A stretch of 64,000 nt of DNA, taken from contig JAMJFZ010002475.1 in NCBI GenBank assembly GCA_026225945.1, positions 1,668,501 to 1,732,500 on the forward strand, written 5' to 3'. A program made the translations under genes and the position numbers. The first letter of the stretch is position 1. Each line of letters starts with the position of its first letter. Below the pieces are notes generated by a model, which was not told the origin of the DNA, made no database searches, and was given only the letters and a program-made list of their open reading frames with translations. Origin of the DNA: Cricetomys ansorgei (taxonomy: Eukaryota > Chordata > Mammalia > Rodentia > Nesomyidae). This document shows, piece by piece, positions 25,750 through 36,448 of this stretch.

Positions 25750-26100
25750 ACAACCTCTCCTCATCCTATTTCTTCTCCTGGAATTTCAATTAGCCATAAG
25801 TTAGATCTCATTCCATATGTCTGCCTCTTACTTTATCTTTTCATAATTTTGATTCCTCTCCCCTCTGTATGCTACATTCTGGACAATTCTTCAGATCTAT
25901 AGTTTACTTTATACATTATCTCTGGTTTACTTTTATATTTATTTCAGTTTTTTCTCATTTCTAGAGGTTCTACTTGTTTTTGTTTTGTTTTAAATCAGCA
26001 ATGTCTTTTTTTCAAATCTGTTTTTTCAGTGTCTGTTTTCAAATCTGCTATAATTGAAAGACCTTGGATGTAGGTTCCATAAAGACACTGAAAATTTGAG
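25750..26100 (-). mobile_element. Old L1 ORF2 fragment, antisense
   Basis: AT-rich sequence such as TTCTGGACAATTCTTCAGAT and TTTCTAGAGGTTCTACTTG matches the antisense of an ancient mammalian L1 ORF2. The related segment after the URR1 (about 26560-26700) may be its continuation. Confidence 0.5.
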
Positions 26101-26144
26101 GTTTATAAGGAGGGCCTTGGCACTAATGACTTCTTAAGAAGTAT

Positions 26145-26335
26145 TTTTAAATTTTATTTTTATGTTGTATGGGTATTTTACCTGCACGAATCTGTGCACC
26201 AAGTAACTGCAATGCCTGAGGAGGCCAGAAGAGGGCACCAGATTTCCCCCAAACTGGAGCAAACATACTACCATGTAGGAATTGGAAATCAAAGCCACGT
26301 CTCCCTTAACCTCTGACCCATCTCGCTAGCCCAGG
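26145..26335 (-). repeat. B2/B3 SINE, reverse orientation
   Basis: A diverged reverse B2-type body (GAGGCCAGAAGAGGGCACCAG) with a head-like ending ACCCATCTCGCTAGCCC. Confidence 0.75.
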
Positions 26336-26553
26336 AGTTCTCAACCTGTGGGTCACAACACCTTTGGGAGTTGAAGGACCCATTCACAGGGCTATCCTAA
26401 GACCATCTGCATATCAATTACAATTCATAACAGTAGCGAAATTACAGTTACAAAGTAGCAATGAAAGTAATTTTGTGGTTGAGGGTCACCACAACATGAG
26501 GAAGTGTTTTAAAGGGTCACAGCTTAAGAGTGAGAACCACTGCTCTAGCCCCT
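26336..26553 (-). mobile_element. URR1-type non-autonomous hAT DNA transposon
   Basis: Inverted termini GTTCTCAACCTGTGGGTCAC and the reverse of GTGAGAACCACTGCTCT flank about 200 bases. This is the hallmark of the rodent URR1 MITE family. No transposase is encoded. Confidence 0.85.
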
Positions 26554-26559
26554 AATAGT

Positions 26560-28515
26560 TCTGATAATAAACTCTAACCCTTCAACAGCATGTCTCAGTA
26601 TCTGTTTTGGAGCCATATCTGAGACTTTTTGATACTTTTGTTTCTTGTTCCTGCTTTTGGCTCCATGTTTTATTTCTTTAAGTATAATTAGTGTATTTAT
26701 TGTGTAGTCAACACCACTGGGGTTTGGTGTCTGCCTTTTGTCTTACTGCTGATGCTTCGTATGTGGCTGGGGAAAGCAGCACCGCCTGTCGTCACAGCAC
26801 TTTGAAAGCAGAGGCAGGAACATACCAGTTGGAGGCAACTTGGACTGCATGTTCCAGCAAACAAAAGCAGATTGTACACAGACACCGGGATCTTGTGAGG
26901 CCTGGGGAAGGGTGGGCGTTTAGAGGTCCTTTTCAGAAGAACCTGTCTTGGCTTCTGCACACTCTTCCCCAGTACCACATCCAGTTTCTGGCTCCAGTTC
27001 CAACCTAAGCTTCCACAGGCCCTGTGATACCAACCAGCAAATGTAGGATTTACCGTTTTCGGGTTTAGGTCTTTAGGCAAACGTAGAATGAGAAAGAACC
27101 CTTCTTTTTTTTTTTTTTAAATTATTGTCTATGCATTTTGCGATTCCAACACCTGTCTCTGTGACAGAATTATTGCAAAATGATAAGTGTTTAGTTTCGT
27201 AATTGCCAGAGGCGTGATCTCATTCCACCAAAGAAAAACATAGCTTCTTAGCCTTTGACAGGTGAACATGTTAAAATCCAAATACTTTAAGTCCTGAGAA
27301 CAGAGGTCTGAAGCCAAGAAGACAGCACAGAAAGGAGGCAGTCAGATGGGGACATGATTTTGGGAGTTTAAAAATGAAGCGGTTTCCTAGAGGGCAGCCA
27401 CGGCTGTAACGGCCTCTTTCTTTGCTGTCATGATAAAATAACAACCAAAAAAGGAATCCTCATTTGGACTTACGGCTGCCAAGGGTTTGAGTCCGTCACG
27501 GTGAGGAAGCCTGGCAGCAGGCAGCTGGAGCAGAAAGCTGAAAGCTCACACCTCCAACCACACACGGAGAGCAGAGACTGAACTAGAAGTGGGTGGGGCT
27601 ATAAATGGCCAAAGCCCATCTCCAGGGATGCGCTTCCTCCAGCAAGGTGCCCGCCGCATCTTAAAAGTCACGAAACCTCCCAAACAGTGCCACCAGCTGG
27701 GGGACAGGTGTTCAAAGACATGAGCCCATGGGGGGCATTTCTCATTCAAACCACCACACTGGCCTTAGGTAGCCGGCAAGCAAGATGAAAACTGGTAATG
27801 GTCAAGAGGGAAGGTGGCAAAATGGGTACTTTTGCCAAGATTCAAGGAAGAGAGTGTGTGTGTGTGTTGGGGGAGTGGGGAAGCCAGAAGAGAGGAAGAG
27901 ACAGAAGGGGGGGGGTGACGTAGACAAACCAATTCCTCGCCAGTGGTGGAGGGACTCTAGGGACAGTAGCAAAGCAGGTCCCTGGTCAGGCAGGGTGGAA
28001 GCCTGGGCATTTAGGGGCCTGTCCATTCCTGAGCCACATCTGACCCTGTCAGTGAGAGGGGTTGTCTGGCCCTGGGGAAGCCTGCTCATCCTAATCTGAA
28101 ACAAGCAAAGTCAGGAGACTTCTGGGCCCACCCACGTCATCTCCTTGCATGGGTACAGACATCATGGATCACCTGCTCTTCCAACAGGAATCTGCATGAG
28201 CCAGGTCACGTGCTTGCCCTTTAGAGCTGTAGAGAGGCTCCTCCCAGAACTGCTTTGTGTTCTTCAGAATTTTTCCTCACAAAAAAACACCACCAACTCA
28301 TTTAGACAAAAAGGGAATTTGGCTGATCCGGCAGCGGGAGGGGAGACGTTAGGGGCCACTTGAGAGAGCTGTAGTTTGAACCTGTTTCTTTTCCTACGGT
28401 GTTCCTTTTCTCTATGGCAACTTCTTCTGCTCAGGCCACCCTGTCATCGTATCCTGGAAATGTCACTACAGGCTTCTCTAGTCCTTAACTATCTCTGAGT
28501 TGCAACTCGAAACTA
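26560..28515. other. Intergenic DNA with a dispersed rodent repeat, no gene seen
   Basis: At about 27420-27765 there is a repeat running from TGATAAAATAACAACC to CATTCAAACCACCACA. It looks like a common rodent L1-associated or unclassified element. I see no coding exons. A T run lies at 27107-27118. Confidence 0.45.
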
Positions 28516-28516
28516 C

Positions 28517-28625
28517 CAGGGTAAGCCTGGTGCTGTGGTAAATGCCTCTAGTCCCAGCACTTGAGAGATGGAGGCAGAGGGATCAGGAGTTCAAGGTCAC
28601 TCTGGGCTACATACTAAGTTTGAGG
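28517..28625 (+). repeat. B1-like (PB1/B4 type) SINE fragment
   Basis: A diverged B1-related block (CTCTAGTCCCAGCACTTGAG, TTCAAGGTCACTCTGGGCTA). Confidence 0.7.
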
Positions 28626-28628
28626 CTG

Positions 28629-29180
28629 ATTGCAGAAATTTATTTCCAGCTATGTACGTAAAAATTGTTTGTACATTTGTTGGGGGAAAGGTTGCCTAAG
28701 CCTTGGCAGTTTGTATTGTCTGCAGCTGTTGGCTTTATGTAAAAGATGTTTGATTGCCCATGATCTGCACCTGCCCACTGCTCTCTGGCAGAGTGATTGC
28801 GGAAGAGCAAAGTTGCTGTGGAGGAATTCCTGTAGTCCTCTCTTCCATAGTCTCCAAGCAACAAGGAAAGACTACTGGCTTCCCTTAGGCCTTGAGTTCC
28901 CCCACCATAAAGGTGACATAGCTCAGCCATTAATGAGTTGTGGGATCCTCTTGGGCCTCAATCTCCCCATGGTAAAGGTGACATAGCTTGGATGCTAAAG
29001 GATTGTGGAATGAGACAAGGCTACATGTTTCCTTCGTTATGCAAATAGGTCTTTGGATGATGGGTCAGAGTTTTCGTATCAGTGTCAATAAAAACCCCTG
29101 AGATCAGGTGATCGGGGTTCCACTGTCCAGTATGGTGCTTGCTGGGACACGTGGTTCCCTCTGCTGAAGTCTGGCAGGGT
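28629..29180 (+). mobile_element. LTR-like element related to the 14.5 kb family, longer subtype
   Basis: It shares with the 14455 and 15604 copies the order GCAGAAATTTAT, TAAGCCTTGGCAGTTTG, TTTGATTGCCCATGATCTGC, GGTTCCACTGTCCAG and CTCTGCTGAAGTCTGGCAGG. About 300 extra bases are inserted, including two GGTGACATAGCT motifs and an octamer ATGCAAAT (29039-29046). An AATAAAA lies near 29087. Probably a solo LTR. Confidence 0.5.
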
Positions 29181-29317
29181 TTGCATCTATGAAAATGTAG
29201 CCTCATCTGTCTTTGTGAGTGCGCACAGGAGGGTACTGCTGCAGAGGCCAATCTGGACTACATGAGACCCTGTCTGAAAAAAACCCAACCAATCAAAGCA
29301 AACATAAAAATTCCCTG

Positions 29318-29455
29318 CAAAGTCAGGCAGGGTGAGTCTCATCTGGGGTCCCAGCTATTTAGTAAGCTAAGGCAGGAGAATCAACGGACCCCAAGAGTTT
29401 AAGTCCAACCTGGGCAATTTAGCAAGACTCTTAGTCTCAAAAATACAAAGAACTA
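29318..29455 (+). repeat. Old B1/B4-like SINE
   Basis: A degenerate SINE with GTCCCAGCTATTTAGTAAGC, GGCAGGAGAATC and CAACCTGGGCAATTTAGC. Confidence 0.6.
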
Positions 29456-29929
29456 AAACTCCCAAGGAAATATCCTGGTCCCCCCATGTGAGCCACAAGA
29501 GCTACAGCTATTCTAAAAGATTCTGATAAAGTTAGCGGTAAGTGTTGAACCAACATTGTGGCTCCCACGGAAGATGCCACCTTAGAGTGTAGGAGAAGGC
29601 GTGGGATGGGGTCCTGTGACCGTGCCCTGTTTCCCGGCTCAGCCTCCCAGATTTTATGGGCCAATAGGGAGACGCAGTGTTCTCAAAGGGACCTACATGG
29701 CGGCAGCTGGGCCTTAGGCATTCTCCCTTAAAGCAAGGTCCCTTGAAACCCTCGACAAGCTTCACCCTCTGAAATGGGGAGACCCCAGCGAGCAGCCTCT
29801 AAGAAGCCCTCCCGCAGTCCCGGAGAGCTGGGAGCTGAGAGTTCCAGTCCCCTGCACAAAACCAAGTCTACAAAACTCTGGGTTCCGTCCAGGAAAGCAG
29901 AGCTCAGCTATTTCCCGGCCAGAGGGAGA

Positions 29930-30161
29930 CGCAGGTCCTGGGCCGGATCCCTGGCTCCAGGGCACTACAGAGCAGAGCACTCGGCCGGCCCGCCGGAGCG
30001 CGCCTCGGCCCCGCCCTCGCTGCAGAGCGCCCACACCCCCAAGATCGGCGGGTGTCACTTGTCCAGGAGGGAAACTGCGTCAGGCTTGGCCGACTGAGGC
30101 CTGGCTGGACCCCTATCGGAGGCAAACGCAGTCCATCCACGCCGTCTGTGCCGCCGCCGCC
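29930..30161 (+). promoter_or_regulatory. Gstt2: Gstt2 CpG-rich promoter and 5' UTR
   Basis: CpG-rich DNA, with no obvious TATA box, leads directly into the Gstt2 start codon. A GC box CCCCGCCC lies at about 30010-30016. The start sits in a strong Kozak context after a GCC repeat (GCCGCCGCCATGGG). I see no clear antioxidant response element. Confidence 0.65.
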
Positions 30162-32597
30162 ATGGGCTTGGAGCTCTACCTGGACCCGCTGTCGCAGCCC
30201 AGCCGTGCCGTCTACATCTTCGCCAAGAAGAACGGCATCCCCTTCCAGATGCATACCGTGGATTTACTCAAAGGTTGGCCCAAGCCTGGTACCCATCTAC
30301 CCCAAGACCATGTCAGTCCTCCACCCTCTAAAGGGTACAGTAACCCCCCCATCTCACCCCCCCCCCCCGGCGCCGTCCACCAAGGACTGCCCTCTTTGGA
30401 GTGACCCTAGTTCAGAGCCTTCTCTAAGCTTGAATTCTGCTCTAACGAGGAAGAGAGGACGGTAGTTAGTTTCTGCTCCGGGACGTGGTGGGTGGTGGTG
30501 TAGAAAATGGAAAGACTTGCAGAGTTCCTGCTTGGAAGGGGACTCTGGTTACAAAGAGAGAGGAATGCACAGGTAACTGCTCCGGACCTCGGGTTTTTCT
30601 GGCTTCTTCCTTCCCAGGGCAGCACTTGAGCGAGCAATTCTCCCGGGTGAGCAGCCTGCACAAAATTCCTGTCCTCAAAGAAGGAGACTTCCTGTTGACC
30701 GAAAGGTGCCATTTTAAATAAACTCCTCGATTTCTTCGCCACCTCCTTCAGGTCCCTTCCGGCTTGGAGGTGGGGGGTGGGGAGGGGGCGGGGCGGGGCG
30801 GGGCGCTGGCCGACCCTCCCTCCCCTCCAGGCGGTGTAGGGCGTAGCCTGAGCAGACCATGGGAATGAAGCCAGATGACTGAAAGCCAATCCATCCAGCG
30901 TGTCCCGGCCCCTGTCCTGTTTCTTCTGCTGGACCCTCCCCGCCACCCCCAGGCCTCTCCAACCCTGACTGAGAGGAGTTATTGGAAGACAAGGGGACAA
31001 GGGTTAGGCAAAATGAGCCTCTCCTGACTTTTCAGATCTAATCTGATTTGTCTCATCTGCCAAGGCTTGGCCCTGGAGACCGGTGGAAGGGTGTGTCGGG
31101 GTGGGGGAAGGGGTGCAGGTGCCAGTTGATTCTCCACTACACAAAAAAGACCAGAGGCCTGTCAGGTGCTCTAGAAGTGGCTGGTAGACTGGAAACCGGA
31201 GGACATGGCTCCCCTTTGGCACGTTCGAGGCACTCTACGAGTGTTTGCCCCAGGGAGCGGTTTCTAAGCTGCGCAATCTCAGACAAGTCACTTAATGACT
31301 CTGAGCCTTAGCTTTCTCACGTGCAGAAAGGATCGAGTCTCTACCTCATAGGGCAGCTGCTGGAGCACCATAGGGATGAGGCCTCAAAAGGCAGGGAGCA
31401 GTAAGTCTGGCCAGGGTCAGTGTCCGTGACATCAAAGAAAGGCAAGAGATGAGGGAGACCTAGAAGGGCGGAGGTCTTGCCTCCTCCGGTGGGCGGGGCT
31501 GGGTTTCACACACAGCGCTGCAGAGAAGGAAGGCAGGCTCTGGGGGATGGGGTGAGTTGTTGAGAGATAGGAATAGGGGTGAGACCAGAAGGGAGAATTT
31601 CAAATGCGGGAATTCCCAAGGCCGCACTGAGGAACGGGCAACAGCCATGTCCTCACAGCCCCTCTTCCTGCGGTCCCCAGCACAGCCATCCTTATGTACC
31701 TGAGTTCCAAGTACCAGGTGGCAGACCACTGGTACCCAGCTGACCTGCAGGCCCGAGCCCGGATCCATGAGTACCTGGGCTGGCACGCTGACAACATCCG
31801 TGGCACTTTTGGAGTGTCCCTGTGGACCAAGGTACGCAGAGTGCTCAGGAAAGGGGTTGGACCTTGGGAACCTGGTACGGGTCAGGGCTCCACACTGAGC
31901 ACATCTGTTGTTCTACCAGGTGTTTGGGCCACTCATTGGGATCCAGGTTCCCCAGGAGAAAGTGGAAAGGAATAGAGAAAATATGGCCCTGGCTCTGCAG
32001 ATTCTGGAGGACAAGTTCCTCAGGGACAGGGACTTCGTTGCTGGCCAGCAGATGACGCTGGCTGATCTCATGGCTCTGGAGGAGCTGATGCAGGTGTGAG
32101 GCCAGTGTGGCTGGGATAGTAGCTAAGTATGGGGACCCCTCTTGCCACTTCCGTAAGTCAGAAGCCTTGGAAAAGTCCAGAATCACAGAGGGGACCTGCA
32201 TGTGACTTGTTTTCCTGTCTGGGTGGTGGTGGTGGTGACAGCGGTGACAGCTTCTGGCTGCTGTCAGGTCCTGGAGATGATCACACTGCCCTGGACCACC
32301 TGTGGGGCTGTGTCTACGATGCCTGTGCTACATTGCCAGCAGTGGGGCCTCAGGATCTCTCTAACCACCATGTCTTTGTCCTTGCAGCCAGTGGCTCTTG
32401 GCTATAATCTGTTTGAGGGACGGCCGCGTCTGACAGCATGGCGAGAGCGGGTGGAGGCGTTCTTGGGTTCTGAGCTGTGTCAAGAGGCCCACCGCAACAT
32501 TCTGAGCATCCTGGAACAGGCAGCCAAAAAAACACTCCCCGTACCCCCTCCTGAGTTCCAGCACAGAATGGTGCTTCGGATGGCTAAGATTCCCTGA
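30162..32597 (+). CDS. Gstt2: Glutathione S-transferase theta 2 (complete, 5 exons)
   Basis: The exons are 30162-30273, 30618-30705, 31681-31831, 31920-32093 and 32388-32597. They join to 735 bases encoding 244 residues, the length of mouse Gstt2. All introns are GT/AG, with phases 1, 2, 0, 0. This is a cytosolic glutathione transferase/peroxidase of theta class. It has an N-terminal thioredoxin-fold domain (about residues 1-76) and a helical C-terminal domain with the conserved TLADL helix motif. Catalytic Ser11 is present, as are Arg107, Trp115 and Arg239, linked to the GSTT2 sulfatase-type activity. Residue 9 is Pro (codon CCG at 30186-30188), where mouse and human as I recall have Leu. 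Residues 18-34 are almost identical in DNA to Gstt1 exon 1, suggesting gene conversion. Intron 3 is only 88 bases. It is the first gene of the Gstt array. Confidence 0.97.
30769..30806 (+). repeat. G-rich tract in Gstt2 intron 2
   Basis: The tract contains several G runs and consecutive GGGGC units on the coding strand, and has strong G-quadruplex potential. Confidence 0.85.
31262..31385 (-). repeat. MIR SINE fragment in Gstt2 intron 2
   Basis: A reverse MIR core (GACAAGTCACTTAATGACTC, CTCTGAGCCTTAGCTTTCTC, CTACCTCATAGGGC). Confidence 0.75.
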
Positions 32598-32611
32598 GTG
32601 GTCTGACCAGC

Positions 32612-32617
32612 AATAAA
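32612..32617 (+). terminator. Gstt2: Gstt2 polyadenylation signal
   Basis: AATAAA lies 14 bases after the Gstt2 stop codon, implying a very short 3' UTR. Confidence 0.88.
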
Positions 32618-32639
32618 GGCTCATTCTGTGTGCCATGGA

Positions 32640-33755
32640 ATCCCTGCAAATGCAAATGTGATGTGGGAAAAAAATTAGCAAGATATTACCACACTGTATA
32701 GTCAGCTAGATTATCACTGTGGTTAATATTACAGGAAGTCATTACCATTACAGGAAGTCAGTATTCCTAGGACAAGGGAACCATAGGAGGACAGGTAGGA
32801 GCTAAAGGAGGGTCCCTTAGAACCCAGGCTTCCGGGGACCGTGTTGCTCAGATCTCTGGGCATTGCCTTTGAATCATGGGTCTAGGAAGTTCTTCACGGA
32901 AGGGCTCGTGGCTGATAGGATGCGATTCATGAATATGAATAGGTATCACTGCTACATAATAGTGGCCCTAACAGCGTGCTCTGAGTTAACCTACCCATCT
33001 CCGTGGGCTTGATTCTGTGCTCATTCTGTGCTTTTCCAGCCCAGAATGCCCGGTATGTGGGCACCCTCTCAGATACCATTTAGGTTTTCCTCTTCCTTTC
33101 CGAGACTCCCTCTGAGGGCCGGTGTCGCTGGCTTGCTTTTCTGGACCTTTCCACCCCGGCTCCCTTCTAGGGAGTTGGAATGAGTGGTAGCAACCCGTGC
33201 TTTCTTGCTCTACTCTGCCTCCTTTTGGCGGTCCACAAGTAAACAGTGTTAGTTTTTCCAAGAGACGGTTCAACAAAGCACACGAAGTGAATTAGGGCCG
33301 GCGAGCGTAACCCCATGTAGCTCCGTGTCCGTGCAGGTGGGAGGGTCTGAGCCCGATTTCCAGTATTAAAGGAAAAAGACGAGGAAGGAAAGGAAGGAAG
33401 AAGGAAAGAAAAGAAAGGAAAGGAAAAGCAAAAGCAAAGAAGAAGGCTAAATAAGACCCCCAGTGCCATGTGTGCCACAGGTAAGCCCGGAGAGCGACCT
33501 CACTGGAACTAACCAGGTCCACCACTAGCCCGTCAGGGTCCCAGGCCGCCTGACTTGAGGACGGCAGAAAAGACTCTTTGAAGTGGTCTTGAATTCTCAC
33601 TAGTGCCCCGAGCAGGAGAAAGATTATGTGATGCTGAGGGACTCTGCATCTGGTCTCTGCCGTGCCCTCCATTTGCAGGAGCGGTAGCCACAGTCCCAGA
33701 ACAGTCCCAGGTCTCTGGGAACGTGTGCTAAGGCGTGAAGGTGGAATCAGCGTCG
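32640..33755. other. Gstt2-Gstt4 intergenic DNA, no gene seen
   Basis: Mostly unique sequence. A purine-rich (GGAA/GAAA)n stretch lies at about 33368-33440, which creates a false open frame on the opposite strand. Confidence 0.5.
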
Positions 33756-33761
33756 GGCAGG

Positions 33762-33945
33762 TGTTGTAGAAGTTTATTTTTTTTTAGTTATGTACAAAAT
33801 AATTGTTTCCTGCATTGTTGGGTGAGGGGCTAACCTAGGTCTTGGCATTCTGTGTCATCTGCAGGTGTTGGATTTCTGTAGGGGATGTTTGATTGCTCAT
33901 GATCTGCACGTGCTATCAGTAGAACACCTGAGGAGCTGAGGAAGC
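33762..33945 (+). mobile_element. Truncated LTR-like element, same family as 14.5 kb
   Basis: It starts TGTTGTAGAAGTTTAT and follows the family through CTTGGCATTCTGTGTCATCT and TTTGATTGCTCATGATCTGC, then stops after ACACCTGAGGAGC. Confidence 0.6.
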
Positions 33946-34461
33946 CTTGGGCGCTGCTCAGCTCCAGCAGCTATTGAGAAAGCCATCTCCAGCCCTACAG
34001 CAAATAGATCAGTGGCCCTAGCAGCCAGGACCTTCCTGGCCACTGAGTAGGTCTCCCTGGTGGTATAGGAGGTGTGCGTGGAACCAGTGTAAGAGAGGCC
34101 TTCACTCCTGCCTTCCAGCAGCCATGGGCTGAAGCCTCGTCAAAGCTTGACCTCAGCTGGCTGTCAGGCCCATGCTGGGAGCTGAAGCAGTCCAGGAGGT
34201 TCACAAGTTCATACTACAGCCCCAAGGGAACCCATAAGGCTTGGCAGGACCCTCCGCCGCTACCGAAGCTGGCACGGCAGCTCCAGGAGTAGTTCTTTTA
34301 AGGGGAAGCAGCTTGCTTTCTGCCCCGCATGATATTGTCTGTAACGAACGTGCTCCGGGCTCTCTCCTGATCCTCGAGCCTCACACTGTCCTGTGGAAGT
34401 GAGGCCCAGAAAGGCAGGGCATCTTCCAAGATCATTGCCGCCATCAACTTGACAAGGTCTA

Positions 34462-34690
34462 GACCGGCAGTTCTCAACCTTCCTACTGCTGCAACCCTCT
34501 AATACAAGACCTCATGCTGTGGAGAGCCCCAGTCATAGTTATTCTCATTGCTGCTTCATAACTGTAATTTTGCTACAATTATAAATCATAGAATGTAAAC
34601 ATCTGACATACAGATGGTCTTAGGTGGCCCCCGTGAAAAGGCTGTTCAACCCATAGAGAGGTCACAGACCCAGAGGTCAAGGACTGCTGA
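34462..34690 (+). mobile_element. URR1-type non-autonomous hAT DNA transposon
   Basis: GTTCTCAACCTTCCTACTGC is followed by TTCATAACTGTAATTTTGCT and GATGGTCTTAGGTGGCCCC, the URR1 order. It is moderately decayed at its 3' end. Confidence 0.85.
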
Positions 34691-34699
34691 TAGCATCAC

Positions 34700-35125
34700 C
34701 TAGGAGACACATCTCTGACCCTGTCTGTGAAGGATCATCTTGATTGGGGTTCTCAGAAGTGGGAAGACCCACCCTGCAGTGGGTAGCACCATTGTTTGGG
34801 CTTGGGTCCTGGATTGTGTGAAAATACATGTAAGGGAGCAGCAGCATTCACCCCTCATTTGTTTCTGGACCCCAGAGGCAATGTGACCAGCTGGCTCAGG
34901 GCAGATGGCCTCATCCGGCATCTCTAGTGACCTTCTTCCACAGTTGCCAGGGGCACAGTGGGACCTATGTTGTTTTAATCAAGGGCAGGGAGTTTCTGGG
35001 CTCATGGATGGTGCAGTCTGGTGGGCTGACACCCTCCATGTTGCCCCTTTGCTCCCTGAACTGCTCCAGTGTGTTAGCTTTCCATCACAATAACAAAAGA
35101 CCCTAGACAGTTAACTTATAAAGAA
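34700..35125. other. Intergenic DNA with dispersed-repeat character
   Basis: Segments such as GTGGGAAGACCCACCCTGC resemble a repeat also present at about 14145-14405. Its class is not assigned, and no exon is seen. Confidence 0.35.
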
Positions 35126-35130
35126 GAAAG

Positions 35131-35345
35131 GGGAGCTGGAAGAGATGGCTCAGCGCTTAATGAATATGCACTGCTCTTGCAGGGGAGCAGAGTTTAGTTC
35201 CTAGCACCCATGTTGAGCAGCTCACAACCAAATGCACTCCAGCTCCAGGGGATCCTATGACCTCTGCTAGATTCCATGGGCACCTTCACTCATAGGTGCA
35301 CATACCCCTCACACACACGTATACACATAATTTTAAAATAAAAAT
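35131..35345 (+). repeat. B2/B3 SINE
   Basis: The head is GCTGGAAGAGATGGCTCAGC, and the body ends in ACACATAATTTTAAAATAAAA. Confidence 0.88.
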
Positions 35346-35349
35346 AATT

Positions 35350-35567
35350 TACATTTAAAAACTTTTGTGCATAGGGATGTTTTGTCTGCATGTATGTCTG
35401 TGTAACACATGGATGTCTGGTGCCCACAGAGGCCAGAAGAGAGCATCGGATCTTCCGGAACTGCAATTACAGAGAGTGTGAGCCTCCATGTGAGTGCTGG
35501 GAATGGAACCCAGGTCCTCTGGAAGAGCAGCTAGTGCTTTTAATCACTGGGTCAACCAGCCCATAGA
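35350..35567 (-). repeat. B2/B3 SINE, reverse orientation
   Basis: A reverse B2 body (AGGCCAGAAGAGAGCATCGG, GGAACCCAGGTCCTCTGGAA) ending in a head-like AATCACTGGGTCAACCAGCC. It is tail-to-tail with the B2 at 35131. Confidence 0.88.
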
Positions 35568-35569
35568 TT

Positions 35570-36448
35570 TTTTTTTTAAAAAAAGGAAATCAGGTTATTT
35601 TGGCTAAAAAATTTAAAGGGCTAGAGTTATGGCTGGGTGGATCTGTTGCTTTCAAGCCTGTGGTGGGGGTGCCAACAATGGTGGGAAGTGCATGTTGAAG
35701 AGAGAACTGTTGACCTCATGACCAGGATGACGAAGAAGAGACTACCATTCTACAGTCCCTTGTAAGGAAACATCCTCCATGAGCCAGTGTCGTCTGTCAG
35801 GCCTCATCTTTACTTACTACCTTCAATACTACGGATGGAACCTGGGCTTTCTACATGCTCCGATCTAAACACTCACCACTGGGCTACATTGCCAGCTCTC
35901 TGGGCCCCACCTTTTAAAGTTCCTACCACCACCCCGGGGACTGCACCTTTAATGCAAGGCCTTCTGAGGACATTCAAAATCCAAGATGTAGCACCGACCT
36001 CTTTCCCAATCCTTTCCCAATCACATCTCAGAGTAGATTTGCCAGTGAGTACCCCAGTCTTTACTTCAGACCACGCAAACTCAAGTCTTTGTCTTTTTCT
36101 CACGCTGGATCTGCAAAGCCTTTTTTTGTCCTGGCCCTGGGAATGCTCATACACGAGCCCTTCTCAGACAGACAGTCGGATGTGAGTCTGAGCCACAGAG
36201 CACACGCACAATAGAAGCTCGACCTGGCCCTTTGGCAGGGCCTTTTGCCACCCCTAAGTGTCCTCAGAATTCTCACTATTGTAAGAATTCCAGGTTGCCT
36301 GGCCTCATGAGAACATCAAAAAAATTAAGTTCCAGAATGCAGGGCACTCAGCTTAGGTAGGAGAGGACCCAGAGCCAGGTGCTCCCAGACACAGGCCCAG
36401 GTCCGAGGTCCACCTGCTGTGGCTGTAGGGCCCTGCAAGCATCTCGGC
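35570..36448. other. Gstt4 5' flank, no CpG island
   Basis: Unlike the other Gstt genes here, the 900 bases before Gstt4 are CpG-poor and show no TATA box or GC-box cluster. No other gene is seen. An in-frame upstream ATG lies at 36419. Confidence 0.5.
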
